Shown here: positions 10,537 through 22,800 of the stretch, one piece after another
Numbering within the stretch: position 1 is the first letter of the stretch
Layout of the letters: each line of letters starts with the position of its first letter
NCBI GenBank assembly: GCA_024704765.1
Contig: JAKMXF010000334.1
Location: 168,931 to 232,930, forward strand
Source of the DNA: Oopsacas minuta
Lineage: Eukaryota; Porifera; Hexactinellida; Lyssacinosida; Leucopsacidae
Direction of reading: 5' to 3'
DNA: 64,000 nt
Made by a program: the position numbers and the translations under genes
Notes under the pieces: model-generated
Told to the model about the DNA's origin: nothing
Database searches by the model: none
The model's input: only the letters and a program-made list of their open reading frames with translations

Positions 10537-10719
10537 TTACCAAATGCCAACGTTGTGGAGCTTGAAGTTAGTATCAGCGTCATAATAGTCAGTAGTACTG
10601 TCCATTACTGCAGAATAGCCTAATGCCTTGACATGTGCTAGATAAATTCGTGCCATGGTTTCTAGCGTCTGTCGTTTAAACATAAGAGTAGGTCCCGCTA
10701 CTCTTGTCTGCTTGAACAA
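10537..10719 (-). CDS. Hypothetical open frame, unrecognised
   Basis: 60 codons with protein-like composition (VKALGYSAVMDSTTDYYD). No family recognised. Lies directly beside the hairpin element at 10455-10523; possibly part of a degraded transposon. Confidence 0.18.
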   Translation of the reverse strand: MFKQTRVAGPTLMFKRQTLETMARIYLAHVKALGYSAVMDSTTDYYDADTNFKLHNVGIW

Positions 10720-11570
10720 TGCACAAGCCCTGTTGACGAAATTGCATATTTAATTTGTTCAATAGGGCTGCACGCCTGCGCAATACTCTCCACAAAATTG
10801 TTCAATAGAGTTCAGTTCGATATAATTACTGGTACAATTCAATTTCCCCTAAACATTTAAAAGTAAGAATGTAAGAATGAAAGTGAGATTGTGTTCAACA
10901 TGAGCCTCACATTAGATCCGTGAGACTTGACAACTAACAGTGGTAATACTAGCTAGTAGTAGTATCTACCAAGTAGGAGCAAGGGTTTATCTAAATGCTT
11001 GGCAGGCACCTAAAAGTGCAAATTCAGCACATGGAAGACACAAAGTTCCGACCGTGTGACTCAAATAAGTACAGGATCAATATAGTACTCTCTAAAAAAG
11101 TTCCGGCCCAGAAATTCCATTTTTGGAGGAATCACAAAATGCGAAAATGATGATGAGGCGGATGTTCGGATTGATCTGGATCAGGTGACCAGATGGGATT
11201 TTCCCATATATTAATAAATACTCAGCAAGTAGAATAGGTAGTTGCACCTCGGGTATGAAATTTCTAAAGTGATTAATCATATTTCCCCACCTTTCTATGC
11301 AAATTCAAAAGCATCTAGAGTTTTAGTTTCAACATGTTAAGGGGTAATTGGGTGCCTAAGTACAATTTTGTGATTTTCGGACTTAAGTAACAGATTTATC
11401 ATATGGGTATAATTGATCTTATTTTTACCATTTACCACAAATCATTTGTATTGGGTAGAAATATGACTGGATTGGAGTGGGCAGACCATTTTGCTATCTC
11501 CCCGAAAAGAGTGCATATGACCCAAGTATTGTGATTATTATACTATGAAATATCGATTTTTGGAGGTCGA

Positions 11571-11663
11571 ACTGTCCATGTAGCGAACTGTCCATGTAGC
11601 GAAGTGTCCATGTATGGAATGTCCATATATGGAAATGTCCATGCAACGAAGTGTCCGTGTAGT
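11571..11663. repeat. Tandem array around 'tgtccatg'
   Basis: Six imperfect units of about 15-19 bp, each holding tgtccatg or a variant, separated by variable tails such as tagcga. About 250 bp upstream of cyclin K. Confidence 0.8.
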
Positions 11664-11930
11664 GATATTCCCAACAATAATATGTTGCTTACTTTTGTGT
11701 TTATTTTTGCTCTTTCTACCTAAAATACTTTCATAATAATGGAGACTATGAATTGGATAAGTTTCATTTTAGTAAAATTCATGGTTGAATTGTATTACTT
11801 ATTCTCTTAGTGTCTATCATAGTGTAATGTGGTGAAAATTCATGATTGTATTATAAACTGTGATATTTACTTATTTATTTGTTCTTTTGCTTTAGTCAAT
11901 CACTTATAGGAATTGAATTCACATGTCATA

Positions 11931-14427
11931 ATGTCTTGGTATTTCACCAAACAACAGATCACCAGTAGTCCGTCTCGTCGAGCCGGTATAAGTGAGGCTG
12001 AAGAAAGCAAGCTCCGTAAGGAGGGAGCTAAATTCATAAAGAGCTGCTCTAACACGTTATGTTTACGCTACGATACCATAGCGACAGCAGTAGTTTTCTT
12101 CCATCGTTTCTACATGAAAGAATCGATCGTAGAATACAAGAAGACTGTGTTAGCATGTGCTTGTGTGTTTTTAGCGGGGAAAGTCGAGGAAACACCGAAA
12201 AAAGCGCGGGATATCCTCAAAACCACGCGGGAACTGGTGAAACCAAAAGAATGGTTAGATTTCGGAGAAAATCCAAAAGAGGCACTCTTTCTTCACGAGA
12301 AAATTCTGCTTCAGAGGATAAACTTTGACCTCAACGTATCTCATCCCTACGCGCATCTACTGAAGTTCGCTAAGGGACTAAAAGGAGACAAGGCAAAACT
12401 ACAGAAACTCGTTCAAGTATGTTGATATTAGACTTACTTTAGACTTATAAACGACAGTTCTTTGTTACAGGAATTTCTTACTTACGTAAAATCATACAAT
12501 TATTTCCAAGCAAATTTTCTAAAACTCTTGAAATTTTTATTGGAAAGTTACGAATACATTATTACGTCATTCTTTATTTGAAATTTATTTCACTTCGTAA
12601 TCAATGCAAACTGAGCTAGCACAATAATTATATTATTCTTATCTCGTTATCCTTTGGAATTTGGGTTTCATCTATACTGTACTTCGCCTACCAGTCATCT
12701 TAGTTGACTAATTCATTGAATATCGCAAATAATTCTGAATTACTCAATGATTAATGGCATTTATTCCATACAGGAAATTTCTGTTTAACCAAAATGGAAT
12801 GAAATGTACCCGAAAATATCGACATTAGAATTTACATTAACTTCATGATCCACTTTGGTTCTGAATGTAATGATATTTATTATATACTTACTCCCTTTTT
12901 ATATCAATTAGATCGTATACTGCCATGTATTACGTCACACAATATGCTAGCTATATTGCCCATACATCATAAGCTATCCATGTATTAGCTCCTACAATAC
13001 CTATACGCATAATTACGAATACTTGAGTGACGTAATTAAGCATACTCGTGTAGGTAGCATGGAACTTTATCAACGACAGTCTGGTAACAACTCTGTGTCT
13101 CCAGTGGGAGCCTGAACCAGCAGCTGTTGCCTTCCTTTATCTAGCTGCTAAAGTTTCCAAACACGACTTACAGGGCAGCTCTAAGAAATCATGGTGGCTT
13201 AAGTTCGTGAATAATGTAGATCAACATGATCTGGAGGATATATGTGGGATTGTACTGGATTCATATGAAGAAGATGAAGTAGAAAAAGAGAGTAAGTTTA
13301 TTATGACGTCATGTTATGCTATTTATAAACATTCTACTCACTTCTTCACTCCTAGGAAAGTTTTCCTCTGATTTAATATACGACGATAGTTTCGTTATAA
13401 CCGACTTGATTATAACAGGAGTTTGTTGTATCTAATTTTTGAAAATTTCTTTCCTCATATATGGAATTGAATATTTCTCAATTTTTATTCGAATATTCTT
13501 CTAATCTACTATACGATAGAACTAATGAGAACTTCTTCATACACCTGAATATTTTTAGTTCCGATTCAGTTTAATACTATCCAAATTCAGATGAGACAGC
13601 ACTCAGTTAATATGTACTAATCTTTGTTTACTGAAAAGTACGTCTTATCTGAGTTCTACTAGATTTTATCTATAACATTTATTAAATGTATCTATTAATA
13701 CAACAGCTTTACCTCATCCTTACACCTGATTTCATTAGGTCTCCAGATAGTTACAGCAGCAGCTAATGTAGCATCCAGCTCTCTAGACAGACGTAAAGAT
13801 AGTATTAATCACATGAAGCAGACTGATCTAGCTACCCTCCTGTCTAACAGTCTAGATCCTTCCCTCCTCTCTCTGCACCAGCCATCTCTCACTCCAGGAG
13901 CCCCTCTCTTCTCAGAAGAGCAACTCCTTAAACAGCTGTTCAGCAGCTCTAACGCACAGTTAGCTAACTCCCTATTAACCCATTCAATATCTCCTGCTAA
14001 TAGCCAATACTCTAATGCAATAGATCCACAAGCTGTAGCTCAAGCTAAATCAACAATTAATGATTTTTTAGCGAAATCTCTCACTCCCTCGTCAGCTGTT
14101 TTCAACAACATAATAGGTAACAATACCCTTAGTCAGCCTCCTCCTCCTCCTCCTCTCCCCACACATGATTCTCTTCCACCTAAAAGCTCGAGAAAACATA
14201 TAATTCATAATCGAGACAACTCTGCAGCCCCCCCACCCCCCAAACGACCCCCACCTCCTCCCTCTATGATACACCCTCCGTTACCGTTCCCATTGGATCA
14301 CCCGCCTCACCCAAGACACCCGCCTAACCCCCCTCCTCCTCCTCCTCCTCCCTCTTATCCACACCCCTATCCGACTCCCAGGCACCAATCACATCACAAC
14401 TCACATGACAGGTCTGCTAACTGGTAA
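11931..14427 (+). CDS. CCNK: Cyclin K (three exons)
   Basis: Coding exons 11931-12416, 13054-13291 and 13739-14427 join in frame to give 470 residues. The first cyclin box has the family motif HRFYM...LAGKVEETPKKARDI and continues through LLKFAKGLKGDKAKLQKLVQ. Exon 2 gives the second box (AWNFINDSLVTTLCLQWEPEP). Exon 3 is low-complexity and ends in long proline runs (about 14136-14370), as in animal cyclin K. Cyclin K activates CDK12/CDK13, which phosphorylate the RNA polymerase II tail during elongation in the nucleus. All junctions are GT-AG. An in-frame Met 18 bases upstream (11913) is an alternative start; MSWYFTK was preferred. An AG-ended pyrimidine tract lies about 36 bases before the start. 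Confidence 0.92.
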
Positions 14428-15415
14428 TAGTGATAGAATATTGTTTAACCTATAGGTTTAGTGCACAGCAACTAATCCAGACAAATGGAATGTCAGTGTT
14501 GTACTCAGAGATGGATACATTATTCTGAATGGAAGACATGGAAGATTATTAATATTATTATTGACAGTTCAATGCTTGAAGCAATCACTGTCTAGTCCCA
14601 TCATCTACTGTCTCTTATATTATATACGCTGGCTTGTTTTTAATATTTGTCACAGTTTGTTACTATTACAAACAAACACAATTCAAAATATGAACTGAGC
14701 AATAAATCTTTTTATTTTACAAATTGATCGCTACAAATGAAGCGTTTGATTTAGTATATTATTCAGCATTGCTGAGTTGCATTAATTCATGCACAAACAA
14801 AATATTGTATTCGTATTTTATGGGAATATTTAGCGTCCGATCCCTGAAGAAAATGTATCGGGATTCCAAGATTGGAAACCCTAAGTACGACGTGTTTGCT
14901 TGTTCAGTAGGCCCTCGATTTTCCGGACAACTTGGATATTCGAACGGTAGAAAGAACATTAGTGTTAAAAGTTCACCTTTTAAATACAGTTAATATCGTG
15001 AATCCCACATGATTAATATTCATCTTCATGACATCAACTCTGACTGTAGTTGTAGAATTATGATTCTCTGGTAATACATACTTTCCCTCGGGTCATGAAG
15101 CGACCTAGAAACGAATCATACTACCATAAGTGTATATAGTAGAACTCGATAATACAGACAATAATAAACCGTAAATCCGGTTAGTGGACGTACACCGAAC
15201 AAGGACACACTATTTGGTGAATGTACGAGGTTTTACTTATGCTGTAGCGTTATAATCACTTATTGTGAGAACACAGGGTTACTGAAATACCACTAGTAAA
15301 CTTTATTAATAAAGACATATATCCAGACAAATTTTCCACGAAACTTAACATACGAATAATTACACAATTATGTCTTACAGATTACCTCAGTAAGCTAATT
15401 GCTAGCTCTCTTTCT
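14428..15415. other. Intergenic spacer after cyclin K
   Basis: A likely polyadenylation signal lies at 14700-14705. A weak Tigger-like element end (gtagaactcgataatac) begins near 15138 and may close near 15238. No gene seen. Confidence 0.5.
14700..14705 (+). promoter_or_regulatory. Putative polyadenylation signal of cyclin K
   Basis: AATAAA in the spacer about 270 bp after the cyclin K stop codon, the first one downstream in this orientation that I see. Confidence 0.45.
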
Positions 15416-16078
15416 ATGGCTACATCTAATTCCAACCAATCACACAGTAAAGTAGAGCAATCTCCTCCTAAGCTAACTCTAACTTATTTCCCTGTAAGAG
15501 GTATTGCAGAAGTAGCTAGAATGATTCTCAAACACAAAGATGTTGAGTTTATTGATGAGAGATTATCAGAGAAGGAATGGTCTGATACAAAGAACCTTTC
15601 TCCTTACGGTTACATGCCATACCTAACCTTAGAGTCTGGTATCAAGATAGGAGGTAGTATCCCAATCTACAGCTATCTTGTAGCCAAATATGGTCTGGGT
15701 GGGAAGAATGACGTAGAAAATTGTGTATTAATGTCTGCAGTGGATTGTATGAAGGAAATATGGGCTAAAATCCCGCCTTATTTCTTACAGAATGATCCTG
15801 TTAAAAAGGAAGAATTCAAAATATCGATTTTCGATATTTGTATAGCTAAATTGCCATATTTAGAAGCCAAAGTTATTAATGGACATATCGAGGGAGTTGT
15901 TGGAGATGGATTAGTTAACTATTCTGAATTCTGGATATTTCAGATTTTCGATCAAATGAAGCTCATCGATCCAAATTTTGGAGAAGAATATCCTAAATTG
16001 AGAAGTATTGTCGAGAATGTAAGGTTATTGCCGAATATTCTTCAATGGTTAAAGGATAGGCCTGTTAGTGCGTTTTAG
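15416..16078 (+). CDS. Sigma-class glutathione S-transferase / prostaglandin D synthase-like
   Basis: 220 residues in one exon. The N-terminal thioredoxin-fold domain starts LTLTYFPVRGIAEVARMIL; Tyr24 is in the place of the catalytic tyrosine that activates glutathione. PYGYMPYLTLESG matches the glutathione-binding segment with its cis-proline. SIPIYSYLVAKYGL is the usual Ser-containing helix. The C-terminal helical domain follows from about residue 100, ending near LPNILQWLKDRPVSAF, typical of sigma GSTs. Expected role: glutathione conjugation or eicosanoid isomerisation in the cytosol. A 14-residue N-terminal extension precedes the domain. An acceptor-like cttacag lies about 35 bases upstream. 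Confidence 0.87.
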   Translation: MATSNSNQSHSKVEQSPPKLTLTYFPVRGIAEVARMILKHKDVEFIDERLSEKEWSDTKNLSPYGYMPYLTLESGIKIGGSIPIYSYLVAKYGLGGKNDVENCVLMSAVDCMKEIWAKIPPYFLQNDPVKKEEFKISIFDICIAKLPYLEAKVINGHIEGVVGDGLVNYSEFWIFQIFDQMKLIDPNFGEEYPKLRSIVENVRLLPNILQWLKDRPVSAF

Positions 16079-16845
16079 TGCTATTCATATACTTTCTAAT
16101 TGTATACATTTTCGTTATAGGAATATCTTTAGTTTATTCGTTAATATCAGATCAGTGAAGAGAGATTATAGTTATACCATATTTTATTCTATTACTATTA
16201 TTTTTTACATTAAAATCCTATTTGTTGTTTATTCGAATTTATTTTGCAAGTTTCCAATTTTCTAAACATTTTTGCTTAGATTTATGGTGAGTGAGATTAT
16301 GGGTGATTGTAACGAGAATTTATCGTTACGTATTTGTAATGCGTGTCAATGGGAATTGGGGATAGATATTTTATGGATTTGTCTATACTTCTAGCCCTGA
16401 TTATCGTCCCAGTGTCTTTTCTTGGGGTATTGGGCAGAGATGGAACTCGTTGGTTACCTGTCGAAATTTTGACCGATTTTTGAAATTGACCAATACTTTG
16501 AGCTAATTATCTCTATTTTCCGCGACATTTCGCTATTCTTTTCACTTAAGTTGGCAATTGTTTTAGCATCATTCAGAATATATAGAAATTGACCCAATGG
16601 GTGATAATAGGCCAAGGATGAGAACTTCTGCATATTTATACAAATATTATTGATAAGTATTATGCGAGTTGCTAATAACCAAACTCTACTGTATTTGATA
16701 AGCCATATACTCTCTTAATATTTGTTGTATTACTCCCAATGCATGCTCCTGTCCTATTAGACACCTGTCAATGCTTATTTTGTAAATAATGCATCCTCCT
16801 GCAGATATAGTGACAGAGTCTTTCTCCACGCTAGAACTCTGTAAG
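16079..16845. other. Intergenic spacer between GST and SSRP1
   Basis: AT-rich; no gene seen. Presumably holds the SSRP1 promoter and 5' UTR. Confidence 0.45.
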
Positions 16846-19800
16846 ATGGAGTCTGCTGAATACTCGGATATATTCTCCTTGCTCAAGGGTGTACTAGTTA
16901 GTAATGCATTTATTATACATACAGTTAGCTTTGGTATTTATAGATGAATATTCTGATTTTGCTTTATCCGAATTCTTACCTCATCTGAGCTACGACCGTG
17001 ATTAATTGGAAAACTATTTATATCTCGACAAGTTTTCCCCCACACATTTTACAATTTTTGGATATTCTAAATTCCTAATTCAGTTAAAGCTTTTGATGAT
17101 AGCAATAATTAAACTTTTGGGTCACAGGTTGATGAGGTCACTTGACCAGAAACAGAATCATTTAAATATTGTCATATTTGTTCCAGTATTCTGGTCAACA
17201 CCTTATTTCCATTCAATCAGATTAAATGGCTAGTGATGGCCAATAGCTTACTTTAATATTATTACACATCTAACTAATACAACCTACAAATCTGTATGGT
17301 GCACGATGTATGTTTGTATATTCGAAATTGATTGAAAAACTGGCAGCCCCAGGGCTGATTATTGGAATACATATAAGGATATTGTGGCCTAGCCAGGGCT
17401 CCGAGTTTGTGCGAGAATCACACTTGTAACGAAATTATGACTTATTTGTTTTTTATTTCGAATTCTATTTTAATTCATTTACGAATTTGTTTGTAGGATA
17501 AAGGCAAACTTAAGCTAGAGCCTGACAGAGTCCTGTTCAAATATAGCAGGACAGGTAAGGTAGACAGTATAGCTGCTAGTGAGATTAAGCAGTCTAACTG
17601 GATGAAGGTAGCTAAGGGCTATGAAGTGAAGTTTATGCTGGAGTCTGGAGATGTACACAAGTTTGATGGATTTAACGAGTCTGTTAGTATTCTAATTTAT
17701 GCGTGTTTTATGTGCCTCAGAGTTATTCAGGCAAATACGGCGCTCTGGCAGGCACATATAGTTCAGTAAAGTCTAATATTTCAGCTATTACATACAGTAG
17801 AACTCGGATAAGACGTACACCTTCGTGAAACGGAAATTTATACAATGGAACCCTCGTTAATACGAATACCAACGGACGGGTGTTCGCTTTATCCAGAATT
17901 CGTGTTAACCGGAGTAATACCAATTAAATAACTATTGTAAGGACCTGATTATGTGTTCGTCTTATCCGGAAATTCGTATTAACCATCTTCGTATTAACGT
18001 TGTTCTACTGTGCTTTATCCGAATAAGGATTGTATTAACTGATTAAGAACTGAATTTTGGGTTTAAAAGAAGTACTGCAGTACGTATTAATCGAGTCACA
18101 CATTCGATTATTAACTAACATTTATTGCTGCACTTATCTGCATCTCTGTGAGTTTGAGAAATATCTCTTAAATATTAGAAAGGTTTATAGATTTTCACAT
18201 TCCTCAAAACTTGACATATTTTAGTTCCTCAATCAACTTGGCCAAATACAAAATACATCGAGTTTGAGTTTTTAAGATTTATTAATTCACTCCCCAGGAT
18301 TACCCGAACTTATCTGAGTTTATCAGACACAATTACAACTTAGATTTGGAAGAAGTACCTCTCAATGTGAAAGGATGGAACTGGGGAAAAGTTAATATCA
18401 CAGGTTTGTAATAACTGAGGCTAATAATCGAATATATATATATATATATATACGTATAAAGAACTATTTGAACTTTTTAACCTGTCCCAGAATTATCTAA
18501 ATATTTCAGCATTTAGAATTTGAGGGCGAAAAATCTCACAAAATCTTGAATTATTATCATACGTTTTGTTGAAGGTTTAATACTTAAGAACGAATGCTCT
18601 AATGTTCGTTCGTTATGCATACGATTATTATTATTCGTTTCAGTCCTAGATTTTACCTTTTTTCATGCTTACTTTGGATTTATACAATGTCGATATATTT
18701 CGCCTATTTTGCTGTGTATTTTTCGATCAGAGAACAAACAAGTTTTGACTGTAATTCTAAGATTGAGACGAGTTAATTATTAGTAATTATGGTCGCCGAT
18801 ATATAGGTAATAGAAATCCAGTGGAGTTTGTTTATTTGCAACTTGGGATTCGGTTCTCAAACAGTTGCTAATATAGAAATATTGCTATTAATTAAGCGAG
18901 TTGCAAATCAGGAAACCCTCTGTACAATAGTCAACTTCATGTAAATAGCTTTTTCACTATATTTCTTAGGATCACTTCTTGATTTCTCTGTTGAAGATAA
19001 AACTGCATTTGAGATACCACTCAGTCAAGTTAACAAGAGTACTCACACTAAGAATGAAATTACTTTAGAGTTCCATCAATCAGAAGAAGCTCCTGTCTGT
19101 CTCGTAGAGATGAGATTCCATATTCCTACTAACCCAGATAATGAGGAAGATACGGTTAAAGTACGTTACACTACTGTTAATTGGAATACTAGTTCTCTGT
19201 GTAATGATAATATAATAAAGAATCAGATGATGAAATTTACAATGTCCATAATGCATTTTACTATTCTGTGTACAGTAGACTCGGATTTGGTAAGACGTAT
19301 ACTCGTTTAATTCGTAGTCACTTTTCAAACTCAAATATTTGTTCCTATTCACTTTGCTACAATTCTTATTCGGATAATCGTACACTCGTATACTACTAAT
19401 ATTTGTTTCACTAAGTAGTACGCTTATCTGAGTTATTATTCAAAAGAAAGCCATTCATTGTATTATTAAGACGTTTATTGGTGTCCCAGTTTCCTATCCT
19501 GTTAATGATGAAGTAGATACTTCATTTGTACCTCTTATATTTGTATACAGACACGAAACTCCCATTATCACAAAGTGATTATTTACTCCCTATAACTTAT
19601 AACTCTATTCATAATATTTGATGTAATCCGTAACGAACACTATAATTATTAGATAGTAACAAAACTCTTTGTCCGTCTAGACCTCTTAGCTCTCCTCAGA
19701 TTAACAGCTGTCCCTGCCTTACCCAGATGTATACTACTATGTCCTTTGTTACCCACAGCTCCAACAGTAGCCTTACAATCCTTATTGAACTCTCTCGTCT

Positions 19801-22800
19801 TTCCACTAGGCAGCTTTACTGTTACTATATCATCTTTCCGTTTTATGACTTTACAACAGACACCAGCACCTCGCCCTATCTTACCCCCGCCCCCCGGTGT
19901 AACTTCCAGGTTAAATATATCTATTCCGTCTGGTATGCTGCTAAGAGGATAGGTGTTACCGGGACGGGGGTCAAATTTTCTGACGTCAATCACTCCTTCT
20001 TCGGATGTATAAATAGGCGTATCTCCGACCTAATTAATAGAATATACTATATTAATCGGTTTATTGTGTGAGTACGTCAACACAGAAATTTTATAATTGG
20101 GATTACTTATATGTCCACGGCCGATATTATCCGCGAGATTTTTCATATTAAAAACCCTATCCCCTCAGAATATATGTGACTTATAACTAATCCAGGGAAA
20201 TGACCTTTCCCAATATTGAAAATCCATAGAAAAATCTCGCCGCCATATAAGGAAATTATTTCAGATTTCTATTAAGTATTTAGAAATTGAAATCTTGAAT
20301 TCCCTATGCACTGCTAAAATCTTGCTTTTCATGAAAACTCCAAACCGACAAATACTTGAGTTATCACTTATCTGCTTTCTTAATTGTTCCGAAATTATGG
20401 AAAATACATGTACCATGTAGTACTAAATTATCCCATAAGTTATTCTTACCCTCACATTGTATTTGTTGAAAATTTGTCAATTTACATTTCTCCATATACA
20501 GCTGAATCGGTTTTTCTAATTTCCTTCATTTAGATTTTAGAGGTTAGAAATTGCAAAATTATCCAAAACAATTATATTTAATTACTTTCATTTCTTCATT
20601 TGCCATAATCTGAAAAGTCTCTCTCCCTCTGGCTACTAATGCTACATAACCAGATCTCTTCACTGATTTCATAAACTTTATGATTCTCACTCTAGGAACT
20701 TCTTCTAATGTCTCATCGTGTGGTGGAAATTCTCCAGTGGAAACCTGGAATAAATTTACAAAAATAATATAGAATCATGTCCATGGTCCAGGGCTATATA
20801 ATGTCGAATATAGTAACCATATTTATTGGAAAATATCAATTTGAAATTCTCGACTGTTTCCAGGAATATCGGTTTAAATAATTATATAATTTCCCGATTC
20901 TAAATTGTGGTGCAGATGTTAATACAAGGAACTTTTGTGGAAGGGACTTGCTCAGAGCTTGTAACCGATAACCTGTACTTTACGTTTCGGACCCCTGCTT
21001 TGTTCAACACTGCCTTATGGATTCGTTAATTGAAGGCAGCTGGTATAAATCTCATTATACGTATGTAAATAATTGATTTTCATAGTAAAGATGATAGAAA
21101 AGTACTAACATCAAACTATCAGTATTATAATTATATAAATGTAAAGCGATCTGTACTTTATAAATATGCTATAGCTGTGAGAAGTTTGAATTAGGTAATA
21201 TACTTCTTTCTCATCCCGCCCGTCACCGCCTTCCGTATATATTTTATTTATATTTTAACAAATGGAAGAATAATTCTTAGATAAAGATTTCAAACAACAG
21301 ATTTACATACATACTTACCTTTCTAACATAATGCGTATTATATATCTGTAGATTAGATGGTATCATAATAAGAGGTCTGATTGTATTAGATTGCAATAAC
21401 ATAGTAGTACCTCTGAGTAGAGATAGCATGTTAGCTAATTAATTTATAAATGTTAATACTAAAATAAAATTATAGAATACTCCGTTTTTTTGGGATACGT
21501 CTATATTATGCGGATTAATATGGCTGTGGGATGGGTCAGACAAGTTCCCGATTATCTGGTATTGACTGTGAAGTTTATTATTACTTTAATCCCTATTTCT
21601 TAGAGTTTGAATGAGAAGATTCTCGCTAGAGCAGATGTATTACAAGCTACTGTAGATGCTTATGCTATTTTTGATGAAGTACCATGTCTCACTCCTAGGT
21701 AAATTAATTCATGCAATGTTCATAACAAAACGTAATTACATTCAAATAATAATTATCAAAAAGGGGATTATACTATACTAGAGAATTGTACAGTCGACAA
21801 CCGTATATTCGGACATATTTTTTCTCCGCGTGACAGTTTGAATTAACTGTTGTCTTGTTTACAACTAACATTAGCAGCAGACTAGGAATTAGAAACAGAA
21901 TTCTTATATACTATATATGTACCCAGCCCACGGGTAGGACTTGCGCTCTCCGTAGCTTGGTTACAATTCGATTGAGCTTATACAAAATACTAGGATGTTG
22001 GACATGTGAGTACACTCAATTTTAGTAACTTATATCTGAACCTTAGCTCCTCATAACTAAATTTCCATATAAGGAAATTTATCGAACTTGGAGGTGAGTT
22101 TCATATCTTAGGTAATTTTTCTAATTCGTAGAATTACATATTCAAATTTGACATAAATTAGTAATAAATAATGTTTGAATACATCTGGTTAAAAGCTAAA
22201 ATAAGAAAGATAGTAAGCTACAATATACTAATAAACTCATGCAAATCCTCTCAATAGCATCAACTGTGTGGAAGCTTCAGGAGACATCACCATTACTCCT
22301 CCATTAGTAACACATAAATCCGTCATACGAATACGAGTCAATCCCTTCAAATGCAATCTCTCCACCAATCCGTGCCCCGGCTTGAGTATGCATATAGCAC
22401 TGCCTGCTGCTCCTACACATTTTGTATGAGAAGAAGTGTGAATGAGAATGTCACCTGTTGGGGTGAGATTCATGGATTTTATTGGATGTGGTAGTTCCCC
22501 TATTGCCATTTCACATAGAATTTCTCCACTCAGACTCAATACGAATAGTTTATTTACTTGAGAGCTAATTGTGTAGATACAGTCATTACCGTCAACAGCC
22601 AGGGATTTAGGTGAGGGTAGCAACGTATGTGGTTGATAGGAATGTTCCGCAAGTGCGACAGCAGTTGAGAGATCTTGTTGACAGAGTAGCAGACAATGTC
22701 TTGCTGTGTTTGCTATCACCAGCTGGTCTAGAGAAGTGTGTCCAATACCAAATGGATCAGATAATAGCTGTGATCCTATATGGGAGAGGGAGTGTTCGAG

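Larger units (their letters stand above)
9040..11912. other. Transposon-rich intergenic region
   Basis: No confident gene. Contains inverted-repeat elements at 9787-9898 and 10455-10523, a 'tgtccatg' tandem array at 11571-11663, and two weak minus-strand frames (10046-10417, 10537-10719). Confidence 0.6.

Noticed and set aside
14724..14993. 89-codon open frame after cyclin K
   Set aside because: No family, overlapping open frame on the other strand, and it lies beyond the likely polyadenylation signal.
19727..20071. Plus-strand open frames over uL2m
   Set aside because: Antisense shadows of uL2m exon 3.
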